The notes below the pieces were generated by a model, which was not told the origin of the DNA, made no database searches, and saw nothing but the letters and a program-made list of their open reading frames with translations. A stretch of 64,000 nucleotides of DNA, taken from contig NZ_BNBS01000030.1 of the NCBI RefSeq assembly GCF_014656075.1, positions 1 to 64,000 of the forward strand, read 5' to 3'. Both the position numbers and the translations under genes were made by a program. Positions 16,846-25,413 of the stretch are shown here, one piece after another. The stretch comes from Streptomyces hydrogenans (lineage in GTDB: Bacteria; Actinomycetota; Actinomycetes; Streptomycetales; Streptomycetaceae). The number at the start of each line of letters is the position of its first letter. Position 1 is the stretch's first letter.

Positions 16846-17562
16846 ATGCTGATCGCCACCGCCCAGTTCGCCCCGGTCGCCGGGGACGTCGAGGCCAATG
16901 TCCGTACGATCGCCGGTCTCGTCCGGGAGGCCGGGGCCGCCGGCGCCCGGCTGGTCGTCTTCGCCGAGCTCTCGCTCACCGGGTACGAGCCGGCCCTGAT
17001 CCGGGAGGACCCGTCGCTGGTCCTCACCGAGGACGACCCGCGCCTCGAACCCGTCCGCGCGGCCTGCCGGGCGGCGGGGACGGCGGCCGTCGTCAACGGA
17101 CCGGTGCGCGGCGGGGGTCCGCTGCCCGGCCTCGCCACGCTGGTGATCGGCCCGGACGGCGCGCCGCTGGCCCGCTACGACAAGCGGCACCTCTACCACG
17201 GGGCCGAGCAGGAGACCTTCACGGCCGGCACGGCCGACGGGCGGTTCACGCTCGACGGGCTCCGGTTCGCGCTCGCGACCTGCTACGACAACCGGTTCCC
17301 CGAGCCGGCCGAGCGGGCCGCCGCCGACGGCTGCGCGGTCTATCTGGCCAGCTCGATGCTGGAGGCGGAGAACGACTCCTTCGAGACCGTCTATCCGGTC
17401 CGGGCCCGGGACTTCGGGCTGTACGTGGCGCTCGGCAACGCGCTGGGCCGCTGCGAGATCGGCGAGGGCGGCGGCAGGGCCGGGATCTGGGGGCCGGACG
17501 GCGGGCGGCTCGCGGACGCGGGCCCGGGGAAGCCGGGGTTCGTCCTCGCCGAGGTGGGCTGA
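16846..17562 (+). CDS. Nitrilase-superfamily carbon-nitrogen hydrolase
   Basis: The 238-residue product has the complete catalytic triad of the superfamily: Glu41 in VVFAELSLTG, Lys113 in RYDKRHLYH and Cys146 in LATCYDNRFPE. Members cleave amide or nitrile C-N bonds in small molecules. The sequence is too short and general to tell an omega-amidase from other branches. The ATG at 16846 is preferred; an upstream GTG at 16801 would begin inside the leader of the neighbouring tRNA-like gene. It is monocistronic and ends before a strong terminator. Confidence 0.86.
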   Translation: MLIATAQFAPVAGDVEANVRTIAGLVREAGAAGARLVVFAELSLTGYEPALIREDPSLVLTEDDPRLEPVRAACRAAGTAAVVNGPVRGGGPLPGLATLVIGPDGAPLARYDKRHLYHGAEQETFTAGTADGRFTLDGLRFALATCYDNRFPEPAERAAADGCAVYLASSMLEAENDSFETVYPVRARDFGLYVALGNALGRCEIGEGGGRAGIWGPDGGRLADAGPGKPGFVLAEVG

Positions 17563-17597
17563 GCCCGCTCGTCCCGAGCGGCCCCGGGCACGCGGAA

Positions 17598-17633
17598 GGG
17601 CCGGGCCGCCGTGGGACTCCGGCGGCCCGGCCC
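17598..17633. terminator. Strong bidirectional terminator
   Basis: A perfect 14-bp stem (GGGCCGGGCCGCCG with its complement) closes an 8-base loop between the nitrilase-family gene and the convergent M4 protease gene. Confidence 0.8.
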
Positions 17634-17726
17634 GGGCGGACGTGCGACGGAACCCCCGGTCCGCCGCACGCCCTCCCGCCCCGGGAGCGGGGCGTCAGGA
17701 CCCCGCCCCCGGGCGCTCGTCACCCC

Positions 17727-19916
17727 TTACGGGGCGCTCAGGCCCAGCGTGTAGGCGCCGGAGCCGCTGTAGGCGTGCACGACGTAGCGGTAGTAGCCCG
17801 CGGTGCCGTAGTAGCTGGTGTCCTCGTCGGCGCCGGCGGTGCCGCCGACGGCCACGTCCGCCCAGCCCGCGCCGTTCCACTTCTGGAGGTAGAGGTCGAA
17901 GTCGGTGCCGGCCGGGCCGCGCAGGCAGCCGACGTGGGTGCCGGCGCTCGCCGAGTAGTAGTACGAGCCGTCCGGCTGGGCGGCGGCCTGACCGGAGGCC
18001 AGGGTGCCCTGGTAGCTGTGCTCGGTGTTGTCACAGCCGGTCGGCGGCGTGGTGGAGCCGACCGTCAGCTGGTAGGTGACCGTGTGCGTGGCGGAGCCCG
18101 TACCGGTGACGGTGATCGGGTAGGTGCCGTTCGGGGTGCCCGCGGCGACCTTGACGGTCATCGTGGAGGAGCTGCCCGAGGTCACGGAGGTGGGGTAGAA
18201 GGAGACCGTGACGCCGCTGGGGGCGCCGCTCGCGGAGAGCTGGACGGTCTGGGCCGCGCCGCCGGTGGTGCTGGTGTTGACGGTGGCGGTGACCGAGGTG
18301 TCCGGCTGCGCCGAGCCCGAGGACGGGTTCAGGGAGAGCGAGAAGTCCGGGGTGGAGGTGCCGCCGCAGTCGGTCTCGCCGGACTGGGCGGGGACGCCGA
18401 TCGCGTTCCAGGCCGCCTTCACCGCGTTGCACTCGGTGGCGCCGTAGGTGTTCTTGGCGGTGGTGAGGGTGGCGCGGCGGGCCGCGAGGTGGTTCCAGGA
18501 GGAGGTCTTCAGGAGCAGGGCGCCCATGAAGATCTTGCCGGCCTTCTGGATGCCGATGCCGGTGACGGAGGACGGGCCGCCGGAACATATGGGGCTGTTG
18601 GGCTTGCCGCCGCCCGGGTTGGAGCCCTCGGCGAGCAGGTAGAACCAGTGGTTCTGCGGGCCGGCCGCCGCGTGCACCTCGGTGCCCGAGCTCAACTGGG
18701 TGTAGCAGTTGGGGTCGTTGTTGATCAGCGACGGGTTGTACATGTTGCGGATGGGCTGGTTGTTGCCGGTGAAGTTCAGCTCCTCACCGACCGTGTAGTC
18801 CGGGGTGTCGTTCGGGTTGTTGGCGTAGTGCTCGGTGAGCGCCCCGAAGATGTCGCCGGTGGACTCGTTCATGCCGCCGTTCTCGTTGGACGAGCCGGCC
18901 GAGCCCGGGGTCCGGTCGAAGATCTCGTGGCCGTACTCGTGGGCCACGACGTCGATGCCGGTGAGCTGGTTGGTGCCGTTCTGGTTGCGCCCGTAGGTGG
19001 TCTTCGTACCGTCGTAGTACGCGTTGACCTGGGTGAGTCCGGCGCGGGCCGGGACCATGCCGCCCTGGCCGTTGATGCCGTTGTAGCCGAACCACTCCTT
19101 GAGCATGTCCGACTCGCGCTGGGCCGCGTACATGATGTCGACGCAGGCGGTGACGAGGTCGTTGGCGGTGCCGTTGCCCCACGGGGAGGAGCCGGTGTAG
19201 GCGCTGCCGTTCTGGCCGCCGCACTTGAAGGCGCCGCGGCTGGTGTCGGTCATGGAGCCCGCGGCGGTGTCGATGGTGACGTTGCCGTTGTGGTAGCCGC
19301 GGCCCTCGGCGTGCCGGACCTTGTCGGTGGCCTGGGCGACCTTGCCGGTGCGGGCGTCGACGTAGGTGTCGAGCGAGCTGGGCAGGGCCTCGGCGGTGGT
19401 GCCGACGACCAGGGTGTGCCAGGCGAGGACGGGCTTGCCGGCCTTGAGGAGCACGGTCAGTTCGGGGGCGCTCGCGCTCTCCACGGCGGCGAGCTGGCCG
19501 CGGGCGGTGGCGAGGGCGGCTCCGGCGGTCACCTTGGCGCTCGTCGACAGCCTCAGGGCGGGGGCCGGGGCGCCGGTGACGTCGCGGACCTTGCCGGAGG
19601 AGTCCGTCAGGACGACGGCGTCGCCGCCGCCGTGGACCGGGAGGCCCTTGTACGTCCGCTGGTAGGCGGCGTAGTAGAGGCCGTTCGACCAGGGGGTGAC
19701 GGACGTCCGGACGAGGTCCTCGTCGGCGCCGTGCCGCAGTTCGTCGAGGCCGCTGGCGGCGGCGGTGTCCGCGGCCGCGAGGGCCAGGGACTTGCCGTGG
19801 CCCGGCGGGACCGGCTGCGCCTGGGGAGCGGCGGAGGCGGTGCCGGCGAGGGCGGTCGCGAGGCTCGCCGAGAGAGCCAGGGCGGCCACGGCCGCCGTGA
19901 GTCTGGTGGGGTGCAA
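17727..19916 (-). CDS. Secreted M4 (thermolysin-type) metalloprotease
   Basis: The 729-residue preproenzyme starts with a Sec signal peptide (cleavage near ASAAP, ~30). A propeptide with FTP-like features follows (~35-200), then the peptidase domain with zinc site HEYGH (326-330) and the third ligand Glu in MNESTGDIFG. The tail holds an Ig-like domain (~510-610) and a PPC beta-sandwich (~620-729), both common in exported proteases. It should degrade proteins outside the cell. The start is a TTG at 19916: GGAG lies seven bases upstream and no ATG or GTG fits. A LysR gene diverges 137 bp away, like known Streptomyces protease/LysR pairs. Confidence 0.93.
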   Translation of the reverse strand: MHPTRLTAAVAALALSASLATALAGTASAAPQAQPVPPGHGKSLALAAADTAAASGLDELRHGADEDLVRTSVTPWSNGLYYAAYQRTYKGLPVHGGGDAVVLTDSSGKVRDVTGAPAPALRLSTSAKVTAGAALATARGQLAAVESASAPELTVLLKAGKPVLAWHTLVVGTTAEALPSSLDTYVDARTGKVAQATDKVRHAEGRGYHNGNVTIDTAAGSMTDTSRGAFKCGGQNGSAYTGSSPWGNGTANDLVTACVDIMYAAQRESDMLKEWFGYNGINGQGGMVPARAGLTQVNAYYDGTKTTYGRNQNGTNQLTGIDVVAHEYGHEIFDRTPGSAGSSNENGGMNESTGDIFGALTEHYANNPNDTPDYTVGEELNFTGNNQPIRNMYNPSLINNDPNCYTQLSSGTEVHAAAGPQNHWFYLLAEGSNPGGGKPNSPICSGGPSSVTGIGIQKAGKIFMGALLLKTSSWNHLAARRATLTTAKNTYGATECNAVKAAWNAIGVPAQSGETDCGGTSTPDFSLSLNPSSGSAQPDTSVTATVNTSTTGGAAQTVQLSASGAPSGVTVSFYPTSVTSGSSSTMTVKVAAGTPNGTYPITVTGTGSATHTVTYQLTVGSTTPPTGCDNTEHSYQGTLASGQAAAQPDGSYYYSASAGTHVGCLRGPAGTDFDLYLQKWNGAGWADVAVGGTAGADEDTSYYGTAGYYRYVVHAYSGSGAYTLGLSAP

Positions 19917-20002
19917 CGTCGTGCTCCGTTCAGGGTGGGGGAGGTCGGATCGTCGCGCCGAGTATGGGCGTGGACATGGCCAGTTAGGGACATCTCATCC
20001 GG

Positions 20003-20020
20003 CATAAGACGCGGGTTATG
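20003..20020. promoter_or_regulatory. LysR-type operator in the protease/LysR spacer
   Basis: CATAA-N8-TTATG is a perfect 5-bp dyad containing the T-N11-A core expected for LysR proteins. It lies 34 bp before the LysR start and 87 bp from the protease start. Confidence 0.6.
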
Positions 20021-20053
20021 GTGCGGCCGTGCGGGGCTGCGTACGCTGCTGAA

Positions 20054-21019
20054 ATGCAGCTGGAGTTGAGGCATCTGGAAGCCGTCTGCCGGATTGCGGA
20101 GGCGGGCAGCCTGGGGCGTGCGGCGCAGCTGCTCGGCGTCTCGCAGCCGGCGCTCTCGGCACAGCTCCGGCGGATCGAGCGGGTCGCGGGCGGGGAGCTG
20201 TTCCTGCGCGGCCGGCGCGGTGTGGAGCCCACTCCGCTGGGCGAGTTCGTGCTCTCCAAGGCCCGTCTCGTGCTCGGCGAGATGGACGCGCTCGCCGCCG
20301 GGGCGCGGGCCGTCGACCCGGACACCCCGCTGCGGCTCGGCTGCATCCTGCTGGTGCTGGTGGACCGGCTGATGGTGGGGCTCGAACAGGTCGTGGCGGG
20401 CCGGGAGATCGCGGTGACGGTCGAGCAGTCGGCGACGACGCTGACCCGGCAGCTGGGCGCGGGCCGCTACGACGCGGTGCTGTACGGCGAGGTCAACGAC
20501 CACGAGGTGCCGCTGCCGCAGGGCACGACGGCCCGGACGCTGATCGCGCGGGAGCCCTTCTGCGTGCGGCTCGCGGCGGACCACCCGCTGGCGGGCAAGG
20601 AGCGGATCGCGCTGGCCGAGCTGGCGGGCGAGTCGTGGATGACGCTGGTCGAGGACGACGACGGCGGCCCCGAGGCGCTGGTCGAGGCCTGCGGGCGGGC
20701 CGGCTTCACGCCGTCCCTCCGGCACCGGGTCGCCGACCGGAAGATCCACTACGACCTGATCGCCTCGGGCCGCGCGATCTCCCTGAGCCAGCCCACCGCC
20801 CCGCCCACCGAGGGCACGGTCCTGCGCCCCCTGGAGGGCGACCCGGTCACCGGCCGCATCCGCCTGGCCTGGAACCGTGCGGCCGTCTCCGTCCGGGACG
20901 CGGAGCTCCTGTACCGGGCGGCGGCCGGGGCGTACCTGGCGAACGTCGCCACCAACCGCTTCCACCAGGAGTGGTGGGACGCCCGGCCGGAGCTCCATCC
21001 GGTCCTGGCGGAGGACTGA
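20054..21019 (+). CDS. LysR-family transcriptional regulator
   Basis: The 321-residue product has the LysR winged helix (~1-60: GSLGRAAQLLGVSQPALSAQ) and a periplasmic-binding-type effector domain (~88-290). The ATG at 20054 gives the usual MQLELRHLEAVCRIAE start; the longer frame from 20018 has no family support. There is no Shine-Dalgarno and a TACGCT hexamer ends seven bases before the ATG, so the mRNA may be leaderless. Given the divergent M4 protease gene and the dyad between them, it probably controls that protease. The effector is unknown. Confidence 0.88.
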   Translation: MQLELRHLEAVCRIAEAGSLGRAAQLLGVSQPALSAQLRRIERVAGGELFLRGRRGVEPTPLGEFVLSKARLVLGEMDALAAGARAVDPDTPLRLGCILLVLVDRLMVGLEQVVAGREIAVTVEQSATTLTRQLGAGRYDAVLYGEVNDHEVPLPQGTTARTLIAREPFCVRLAADHPLAGKERIALAELAGESWMTLVEDDDGGPEALVEACGRAGFTPSLRHRVADRKIHYDLIASGRAISLSQPTAPPTEGTVLRPLEGDPVTGRIRLAWNRAAVSVRDAELLYRAAAGAYLANVATNRFHQEWWDARPELHPVLAED

Positions 21020-21022
21020 GCG

Positions 21023-21041
21023 GGGGCGGCCCCGCCGCCCC
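21023..21041. terminator. Short GC hairpin between convergent genes
   Basis: GGGGCGGC and GCCGCCCC pair perfectly around a 3-base loop directly after the LysR stop. It probably serves both this gene and the convergent EI24-type gene. Confidence 0.55.
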
Positions 21042-21052
21042 GGCCGGAGGTC

Positions 21053-21862
21053 CTAGGCGACGCCCTGGGGCCGGATGCCCGGGCCCGTCCCGTCCGGGGC
21101 GTCCTCGGTCCGCTCCTCGTCGGCGTTCTCGCCGCGCAGGTCGCGGACGAGGAGGGTGGCGCCGGCCACCGCGCCGGGCATGAGGAAGACGGCGACGAAG
21201 GGGACCAGGAAGACGAGGATCAGGGGGACGCCGAAGCCGAGGGCGGCGGCGCGGCGGCCGCGCAGCAGGCTCAGGCGCTCCTTGAGCTCCACGCCCCGGC
21301 GCTGGAGGGCGACGCCGGTCAGCTCGACGGCGAGGAAGAAGCCGGAGACGCAGAAGCCGAGCGCGGGGACGACGGTCTGGCCGACCACCGGAATGAATCC
21401 GCAGGCGAAGAGGAGCACGCCGTAGAGGGCGACCCGGAGCAGGAGCCGCAGGCTGTCGCGGGCCGAGATCCACAGCTCGCGCCAGAGCGGCAGACCGGAC
21501 TCGGGGACCTCGCCGCCCTGGTCGCGGTCGACGTCCTCGGAGAGGGACTCGTAGAAGGGCTCGCCGACGAGGAGGGTGACGGCGGTGAAGGTGATGACCG
21601 AGAGGAAGAGCCCGAAGACGAAGACGAGGGCCGTCAGGGCGTTGCGGAAGAGGCCGAGCCACGGGGAGGACCAGTCGTCGGCGAACGGGGTCGCCCAGGC
21701 CACCAGGTCGTCCGCGCCGAAGCCGAGTCCCACGAGCGCCCCCACATAGAGGACGAACGTCACCAGACCGGGCAGCAGACCGAAGCCGAACCGGCGTCCG
21801 TGCCGCGCCACCCACTTCTGGCCCTGGACCAGATGACCGAAACCCACCCCGAAATCGCGCAT
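21053..21862 (-). CDS. EI24/CysZ-like integral membrane protein
   Basis: The 269-residue product has four to six hydrophobic helices (~28-48, 75-100, 140-160, 165-185 and 210-240) and the motif LLVGEPFYESLSEDVD typical of the EI24 domain family. Bacterial members include CysZ, a sulfate permease, but streptomycete members are uncharacterised. The C-terminal tail is acidic and hydrophilic. The ATG at 21862 has no strong ribosome site. It appears to be transcribed alone. Confidence 0.8.
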   Translation of the reverse strand: MRDFGVGFGHLVQGQKWVARHGRRFGFGLLPGLVTFVLYVGALVGLGFGADDLVAWATPFADDWSSPWLGLFRNALTALVFVFGLFLSVITFTAVTLLVGEPFYESLSEDVDRDQGGEVPESGLPLWRELWISARDSLRLLLRVALYGVLLFACGFIPVVGQTVVPALGFCVSGFFLAVELTGVALQRRGVELKERLSLLRGRRAAALGFGVPLILVFLVPFVAVFLMPGAVAGATLLVRDLRGENADEERTEDAPDGTGPGIRPQGVA

Positions 21863-21903
21863 GCGCGCAGCCTAGCGGGGTGGATCACCGGTTCCGTACG
21901 TGC

Positions 21904-21943
21904 GTGCGGGCCGCACCCCGGTCGGTCGGGGTGCGGCCCGCAC
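21904..21943. terminator. Long hairpin terminator downstream of ohr
   Basis: A perfect 17-bp stem beginning GTGCGGGCCGCACCCCG closes a 6-base loop, 27 bp after the ohr stop on the minus strand. It also insulates the EI24-type gene start. Confidence 0.8.
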
Positions 21944-21970
21944 GGGTCCGCGTGGTGTCCGGCCGGTGGC

Positions 21971-22393
21971 TCAGACCGCGAGCTCGACCGTGATGTTGCC
22001 TCGGGTCGCCTTGGAGTACGGGCAGACCTGGTGGGCCTTCTCGATCAGGCTCTTGGCGGTCTCGGCGTCCACGTTCGGGATGGTGGCCGAGATCTTGACG
22101 ATGATGCCGAAGCCGTCGTCGTTCTTGCCGATGCCGACCTCGGCGGTGACCGTCGAGCCGGAGATGTCCGCGTTCTCGTTCCGCGCGACCACGCCGAGGG
22201 CGCCCTGGAAGCAGGCGCTGTAGCCGGCCGCGAAGAGCTGCTCGGGGTTGGTGCCGTCGCCGGAGCCGCCCATGGCCTTGGGCGGGTTGACGACGACGTC
22301 GAGCCGGCCGTCGTCGGTCGCGACGCGGCCGTCACGGCCGTTCTCCGCGGTGGCGACGGCGGTGTAGAGGACGTCGGAGTGCTGGATGGACAT
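21971..22393 (-). CDS. ohr: Organic hydroperoxide resistance protein (Ohr), copy 1
   Basis: The 140-residue OsmC-fold protein reduces organic hydroperoxides with a pair of cysteines: the peroxidatic Cys61 in FAAGYSACFQGALG and the resolving Cys124 in QVCPYSKATRGN. The ATG at 22393 starts MSIQHSDVLYTAVATAE as in the family; the longer frame to 22435 is not needed. It lies 64 bp downstream of the MDR reductase gene on the same strand, so both may answer to the divergent MarR regulator. A second Ohr is encoded at 37274-37690. Confidence 0.93.
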   Translation of the reverse strand: MSIQHSDVLYTAVATAENGRDGRVATDDGRLDVVVNPPKAMGGSGDGTNPEQLFAAGYSACFQGALGVVARNENADISGSTVTAEVGIGKNDDGFGIIVKISATIPNVDAETAKSLIEKAHQVCPYSKATRGNITVELAV

Positions 22394-22457
22394 GCTGGTT
22401 TCTACCTTCTTCTCCCCGCCTCGACTCGCGCCCACGATCGCGACGGCTGAGGGCAGA

Positions 22458-23477
22458 CTACCGGTCGAGCGATACGATCATCTTTCCGGTGTTGTCACCG
22501 CGGAGCAGACCGAGGAAGGCGTCCACGCCGTTCTCGATGCCCTCGACGGTGGTCTCGCGGTACTTCAGCTCGCCGGAGCGGAGCTTGGCGCCGACCTCCT
22601 CGACGAACTTGCCCTGGAGGCCGTAGTGGTCGCCGACCAGGACGCCCTGGAGACGGAGCCGCTTGCCGATGATCATCGCCATGTTCCGCGGGCCGGGGAC
22701 CGGCTCGGTGTCGTTGTACTGCGCGATCATGCCGCAGATGGCGGCGCGGCCGTGCACGTTGAGCGAGGAGATCGCGGCCTCCAGGTGGTCGCCGCCCACG
22801 TTGTCGAAGTAGACGTCGATGCCGTCCGGGGCGGCCTCGCGGAGCTGGTCGCGGACCGGGCCGTTCCTGTAGTTGAAGGCGGCGTCGAAGCCGAGCTCCT
22901 CGACCAGCCACTTCACCTTCTCGTCGGAGCCGGCCGAGCCGATCACCCGGGCGGCGCCGCCCAGCTTGGCGAGCTGGCCCACCTGGCTGCCGACGGCGCC
23001 GGCCGCGCCGGAGACGAAGACGGTGTCGCCCTCCTTGAAGGAGGCGGTCTCGAAGAGGCCCGCGTAGGCGGTCAGGCCGGTCATGCCGAGGACGCCGAGG
23101 TAGGTGGAGAGCGGGGCGAGCTCCGGGTCCACCTTGGTGGCGTGCTGGGCGGGCACGGAGGCGTACTCGCGCCAGCCGAGGCCGTGCAGGACGTGGTCGC
23201 CCTCGGCGAAGCCCTCCGCGTTCGACGCCACGACGACGCCGACCGCGCCGCCGTCCATGGGGTGGTCCAGCTTGAACGGCGGGACGTAGGACTTCACGTC
23301 GTTCATCCGGCCGCGCATGTACGGGTCGACCGAGAAGTGGAGGTTCCGCACCAGGATCCGGCCCTCGGCGGGCGCCTCGACCGGGACCTCGCGCAGGGCG
23401 AAGTCGGTGGGCGCGGGCCAGCCGTGCGGACGGGCGACGAGGTGCCATTCGCGGCTGGTGGCGGGAAGTGCGGTCAT
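22458..23477 (-). CDS. Zinc-free MDR NADP-dependent oxidoreductase (CurA/PTGR-like)
   Basis: The 339-residue medium-chain reductase has the N-terminal GroES-like part with FSVDPYMRGRM, typical of the leukotriene B4 dehydrogenase/curcumin reductase group, and the nucleotide site GAAGAVGSQVGQLAK. Zinc ligands are absent, so it should reduce activated double bonds of enones with NADPH. The ATG at 23477 follows GGAGG by nine bases. A MarR-family gene diverges 89 bp away with a dyad between them, suggesting induction by electrophiles or phenolics. Ohr lies just downstream. Confidence 0.9.
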   Translation of the reverse strand: MTALPATSREWHLVARPHGWPAPTDFALREVPVEAPAEGRILVRNLHFSVDPYMRGRMNDVKSYVPPFKLDHPMDGGAVGVVVASNAEGFAEGDHVLHGLGWREYASVPAQHATKVDPELAPLSTYLGVLGMTGLTAYAGLFETASFKEGDTVFVSGAAGAVGSQVGQLAKLGGAARVIGSAGSDEKVKWLVEELGFDAAFNYRNGPVRDQLREAAPDGIDVYFDNVGGDHLEAAISSLNVHGRAAICGMIAQYNDTEPVPGPRNMAMIIGKRLRLQGVLVGDHYGLQGKFVEEVGAKLRSGELKYRETTVEGIENGVDAFLGLLRGDNTGKMIVSLDR

Positions 23478-23507
23478 GAGGGGGGCCTCCGGGACTCCGG
23501 CAAAAGC

Positions 23508-23520
23508 TTCACTTGGTGAA
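23508..23520. promoter_or_regulatory. Candidate MarR operator
   Basis: TTCAC-TTG-GTGAA is a perfect 13-bp dyad 30 bp before the reductase start. On the minus strand a TTGACA lies upstream, with a CATGGT hexamer about 18 bp after it, so the dyad would overlap the likely transcription start. Confidence 0.55.
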
Positions 23521-23566
23521 ACAACCATGCGCCTGAATATTTCATGTTGTCAAGCATCGGAGTAGC

Positions 23567-24013
23567 ATGGTGCCCATGCCCACCTCACACGGCGACCCCG
23601 TGACCCTCGAAGTCGTCGAGCTCATCGGCACGGTCGTGGCGCGCTACCACCAGGAGTACGAGGAGGCCGCCGCCGCCCACGCGCTCACCGGGGCGCAGGC
23701 CCGCGTCCTCGGGCTGCTCGCCCTGGAGCCCACGCCGATGCGGAAGATCGCCGAGAAGCTCAAGTGCGAGCCCTCCAACGTCACGGGGATCATCGACCGC
23801 CTGGAGTCCCGGGGCCTGGTCGAGCGGCGCCCCGACCCGGCCGACCGCCGGGTGAAGCTGGCCGCGCCCACCGACGAGGGCCGGGACACCGCCCGCCGCC
23901 TGCGCGACGCGCTGCACTTCGCGCGCGAGCCGCTCGGCGGCCTGACCGACGTCGAGCGCACCCTCCTGCGGGACCTGCTGCGCCGGATGCTCGGCGCGGA
24001 GCCGACGGCCTGA
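23567..24013 (+). CDS. MarR-family transcriptional regulator
   Basis: The 148-residue product shows the MarR winged helix: LTGAQARVLGLLALE, recognition region CEPSNVTGIIDRLESRGLV, and the wing with RRPDPADRRVKL. It has no Cys in the position used by OhrR, so it is more likely a ligand-binding repressor of the divergent MDR reductase. Two in-frame ATGs (23567 and 23576) are possible; GGAG ends four bases before the first, which I chose. It converges with the SCO2400-like gene and leaves only a 10-bp gap, without a terminator. Confidence 0.87.
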   Translation: MVPMPTSHGDPVTLEVVELIGTVVARYHQEYEEAAAAHALTGAQARVLGLLALEPTPMRKIAEKLKCEPSNVTGIIDRLESRGLVERRPDPADRRVKLAAPTDEGRDTARRLRDALHFAREPLGGLTDVERTLLRDLLRRMLGAEPTA

Positions 24014-24023
24014 CGGCGCCCGG

Positions 24024-25094
24024 CTAGACGCACCACCACAGGAAGGGGGTGCAGGTCTCCGAGGGTTCGGGGGTGGGCGTCGCCGTGGTCGGCCGGGGGG
24101 TCGACGGGGCGGACGGGCTCGCGCCGCCCGAGGGCGGGGCGGTGGGCGAGCCGGAGGCGCTCGGCGTGGGGCCGGGCCCCTCGCCCTGCGGTCCGGCGGT
24201 GACCTCGGGCGCGGTCGGCGCCGGGGAGGAGGGGGCCGTGGTGGCCGGACGTCCGGTGGGCGCGGTGCCCGTCCCCGTCCCCGTACCGGATCCCGCACCC
24301 GAGCCCGTTCCCGTACCCGTTCCGCCGGAGCCCCGGCCCGGGACGGAGGCGGTCAAGGCGCCCGTGCCGGCGCCGCCGGCGCGCGTGCTGATCCGGCGCG
24401 GGCGGCCGGTGGGCGTGGCCGGGCCCGTGGAGCCCTCGTCCGCCCGGTCGCCGTCCCGGGTCGCGGCGCCGCCCGGGCTCCGGGTCGGCAGCGCGGGCGG
24501 CAGCGGGGCCTCGGTGACCTCCAGCTCCTCCACCGCGTTCGCGGGGCCCTTCTCCTCCGGCTCGTCGAACGCCGCCTTCGCCAGTCCCAGCGACCCGGCC
24601 GCCAGGACCAGCCCCAGCGCGCTCAGCGCGACCGCCCGGCCGCGCCCGGCGCGGCCGCCGCGGCCCCGCTTCCGGCGGCGCGCGGCGGCACGGCCCGCCG
24701 CCCGCCCGGCCGGTCTCGGCGGCGGCACCACCAGGTCCAGCTCGTAGACGTGCTCGGGAGCCAGGGGCGCGCCCGCCTCCGGCTCCTGGGACGCGGGCGG
24801 GTACGACTCTGTGCCGGATCCATGGGACGCGGGCGCGTACTGCTCGGTGCCGGATCCGTAGGACGCGGGGTACGGCTCCGGCGGGTACGGGTCCGCCGCG
24901 TAGGGGTCCGCGTACGGGTCCGTCGCGTACGACGGTCCGGTCGGGTACGGCTCCGGTGCCTCGGCGCCCTCGTGAGGCGCGGCGGGAGGCGGGGCGTGGG
25001 GGGTGTCGTACCGCAGCCGCTCGACGGGAGTCCCGCACCCGGCACAGGCGAGGGCCCCGTTGAGATGCCGCCGGCACGCGTGGCAGTAGTCCAT
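24024..25094 (-). CDS. SCO2400-family protein: zinc ribbon, Pro-rich, one TM helix
   Basis: The 356-residue product begins with a four-Cys ribbon (CHAC...CAGC, residues 4-20), then a Tyr/Pro/Asp/Ala-rich stretch with PYADPYAADPYPPEPYP, a strongly basic cluster, one membrane helix (~155-175), and a long Thr/Gly/Pro/Ser-rich exterior part. It ends with the striking CTPFLWWCV, which could form a terminal disulfide or hydrophobic anchor. I recognise the build as that of S. coelicolor SCO2400, of unknown function. The low-complexity regions are encoded by imperfect short repeats and may vary between strains. The ATG is at 25094. Confidence 0.8.
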   Translation of the reverse strand: MDYCHACRRHLNGALACAGCGTPVERLRYDTPHAPPPAAPHEGAEAPEPYPTGPSYATDPYADPYAADPYPPEPYPASYGSGTEQYAPASHGSGTESYPPASQEPEAGAPLAPEHVYELDLVVPPPRPAGRAAGRAAARRRKRGRGGRAGRGRAVALSALGLVLAAGSLGLAKAAFDEPEEKGPANAVEELEVTEAPLPPALPTRSPGGAATRDGDRADEGSTGPATPTGRPRRISTRAGGAGTGALTASVPGRGSGGTGTGTGSGAGSGTGTGTGTAPTGRPATTAPSSPAPTAPEVTAGPQGEGPGPTPSASGSPTAPPSGGASPSAPSTPRPTTATPTPEPSETCTPFLWWCV

Positions 25095-25413
25095 GGGGCT
25101 CGCAGGCTAGGACGCCCGGCGCGGCCCCGGGGAGACGAGGACGTGAGGATCTTGTGAGGAAACCGCAGGTGAACGCCGTGGCGCCACGATTCTCCCGGTT
25201 CGCCTCCCCCGGGCCGGCGGGCTCCGGGGCGACGCCCGCCACCGGGTCCGGGCCGGACCGGGGCCCCGCCCGGCGCCGTACCGCCCGTCCCGCACCGGGC
25301 CCCGGGCGGCGCAGCCCAACGCGCGCGGCGGGCCCGGCGGTCGCACGATGCCATCAGGAAACCCCAACCGCGACACCTCGCCCGTGTCAGCACCGCACCC
25401 CGGAGGATCCGCC
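25095..25413. other. 319-bp divergent spacer, no gene seen
   Basis: This region separates the SCO2400-like gene from mbl, which point away from each other. I see no credible coding frame, tRNA or hairpin terminator. It must hold both promoters, but no clear -35/-10 pair can be picked out of the GC-rich sequence. Confidence 0.6.
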
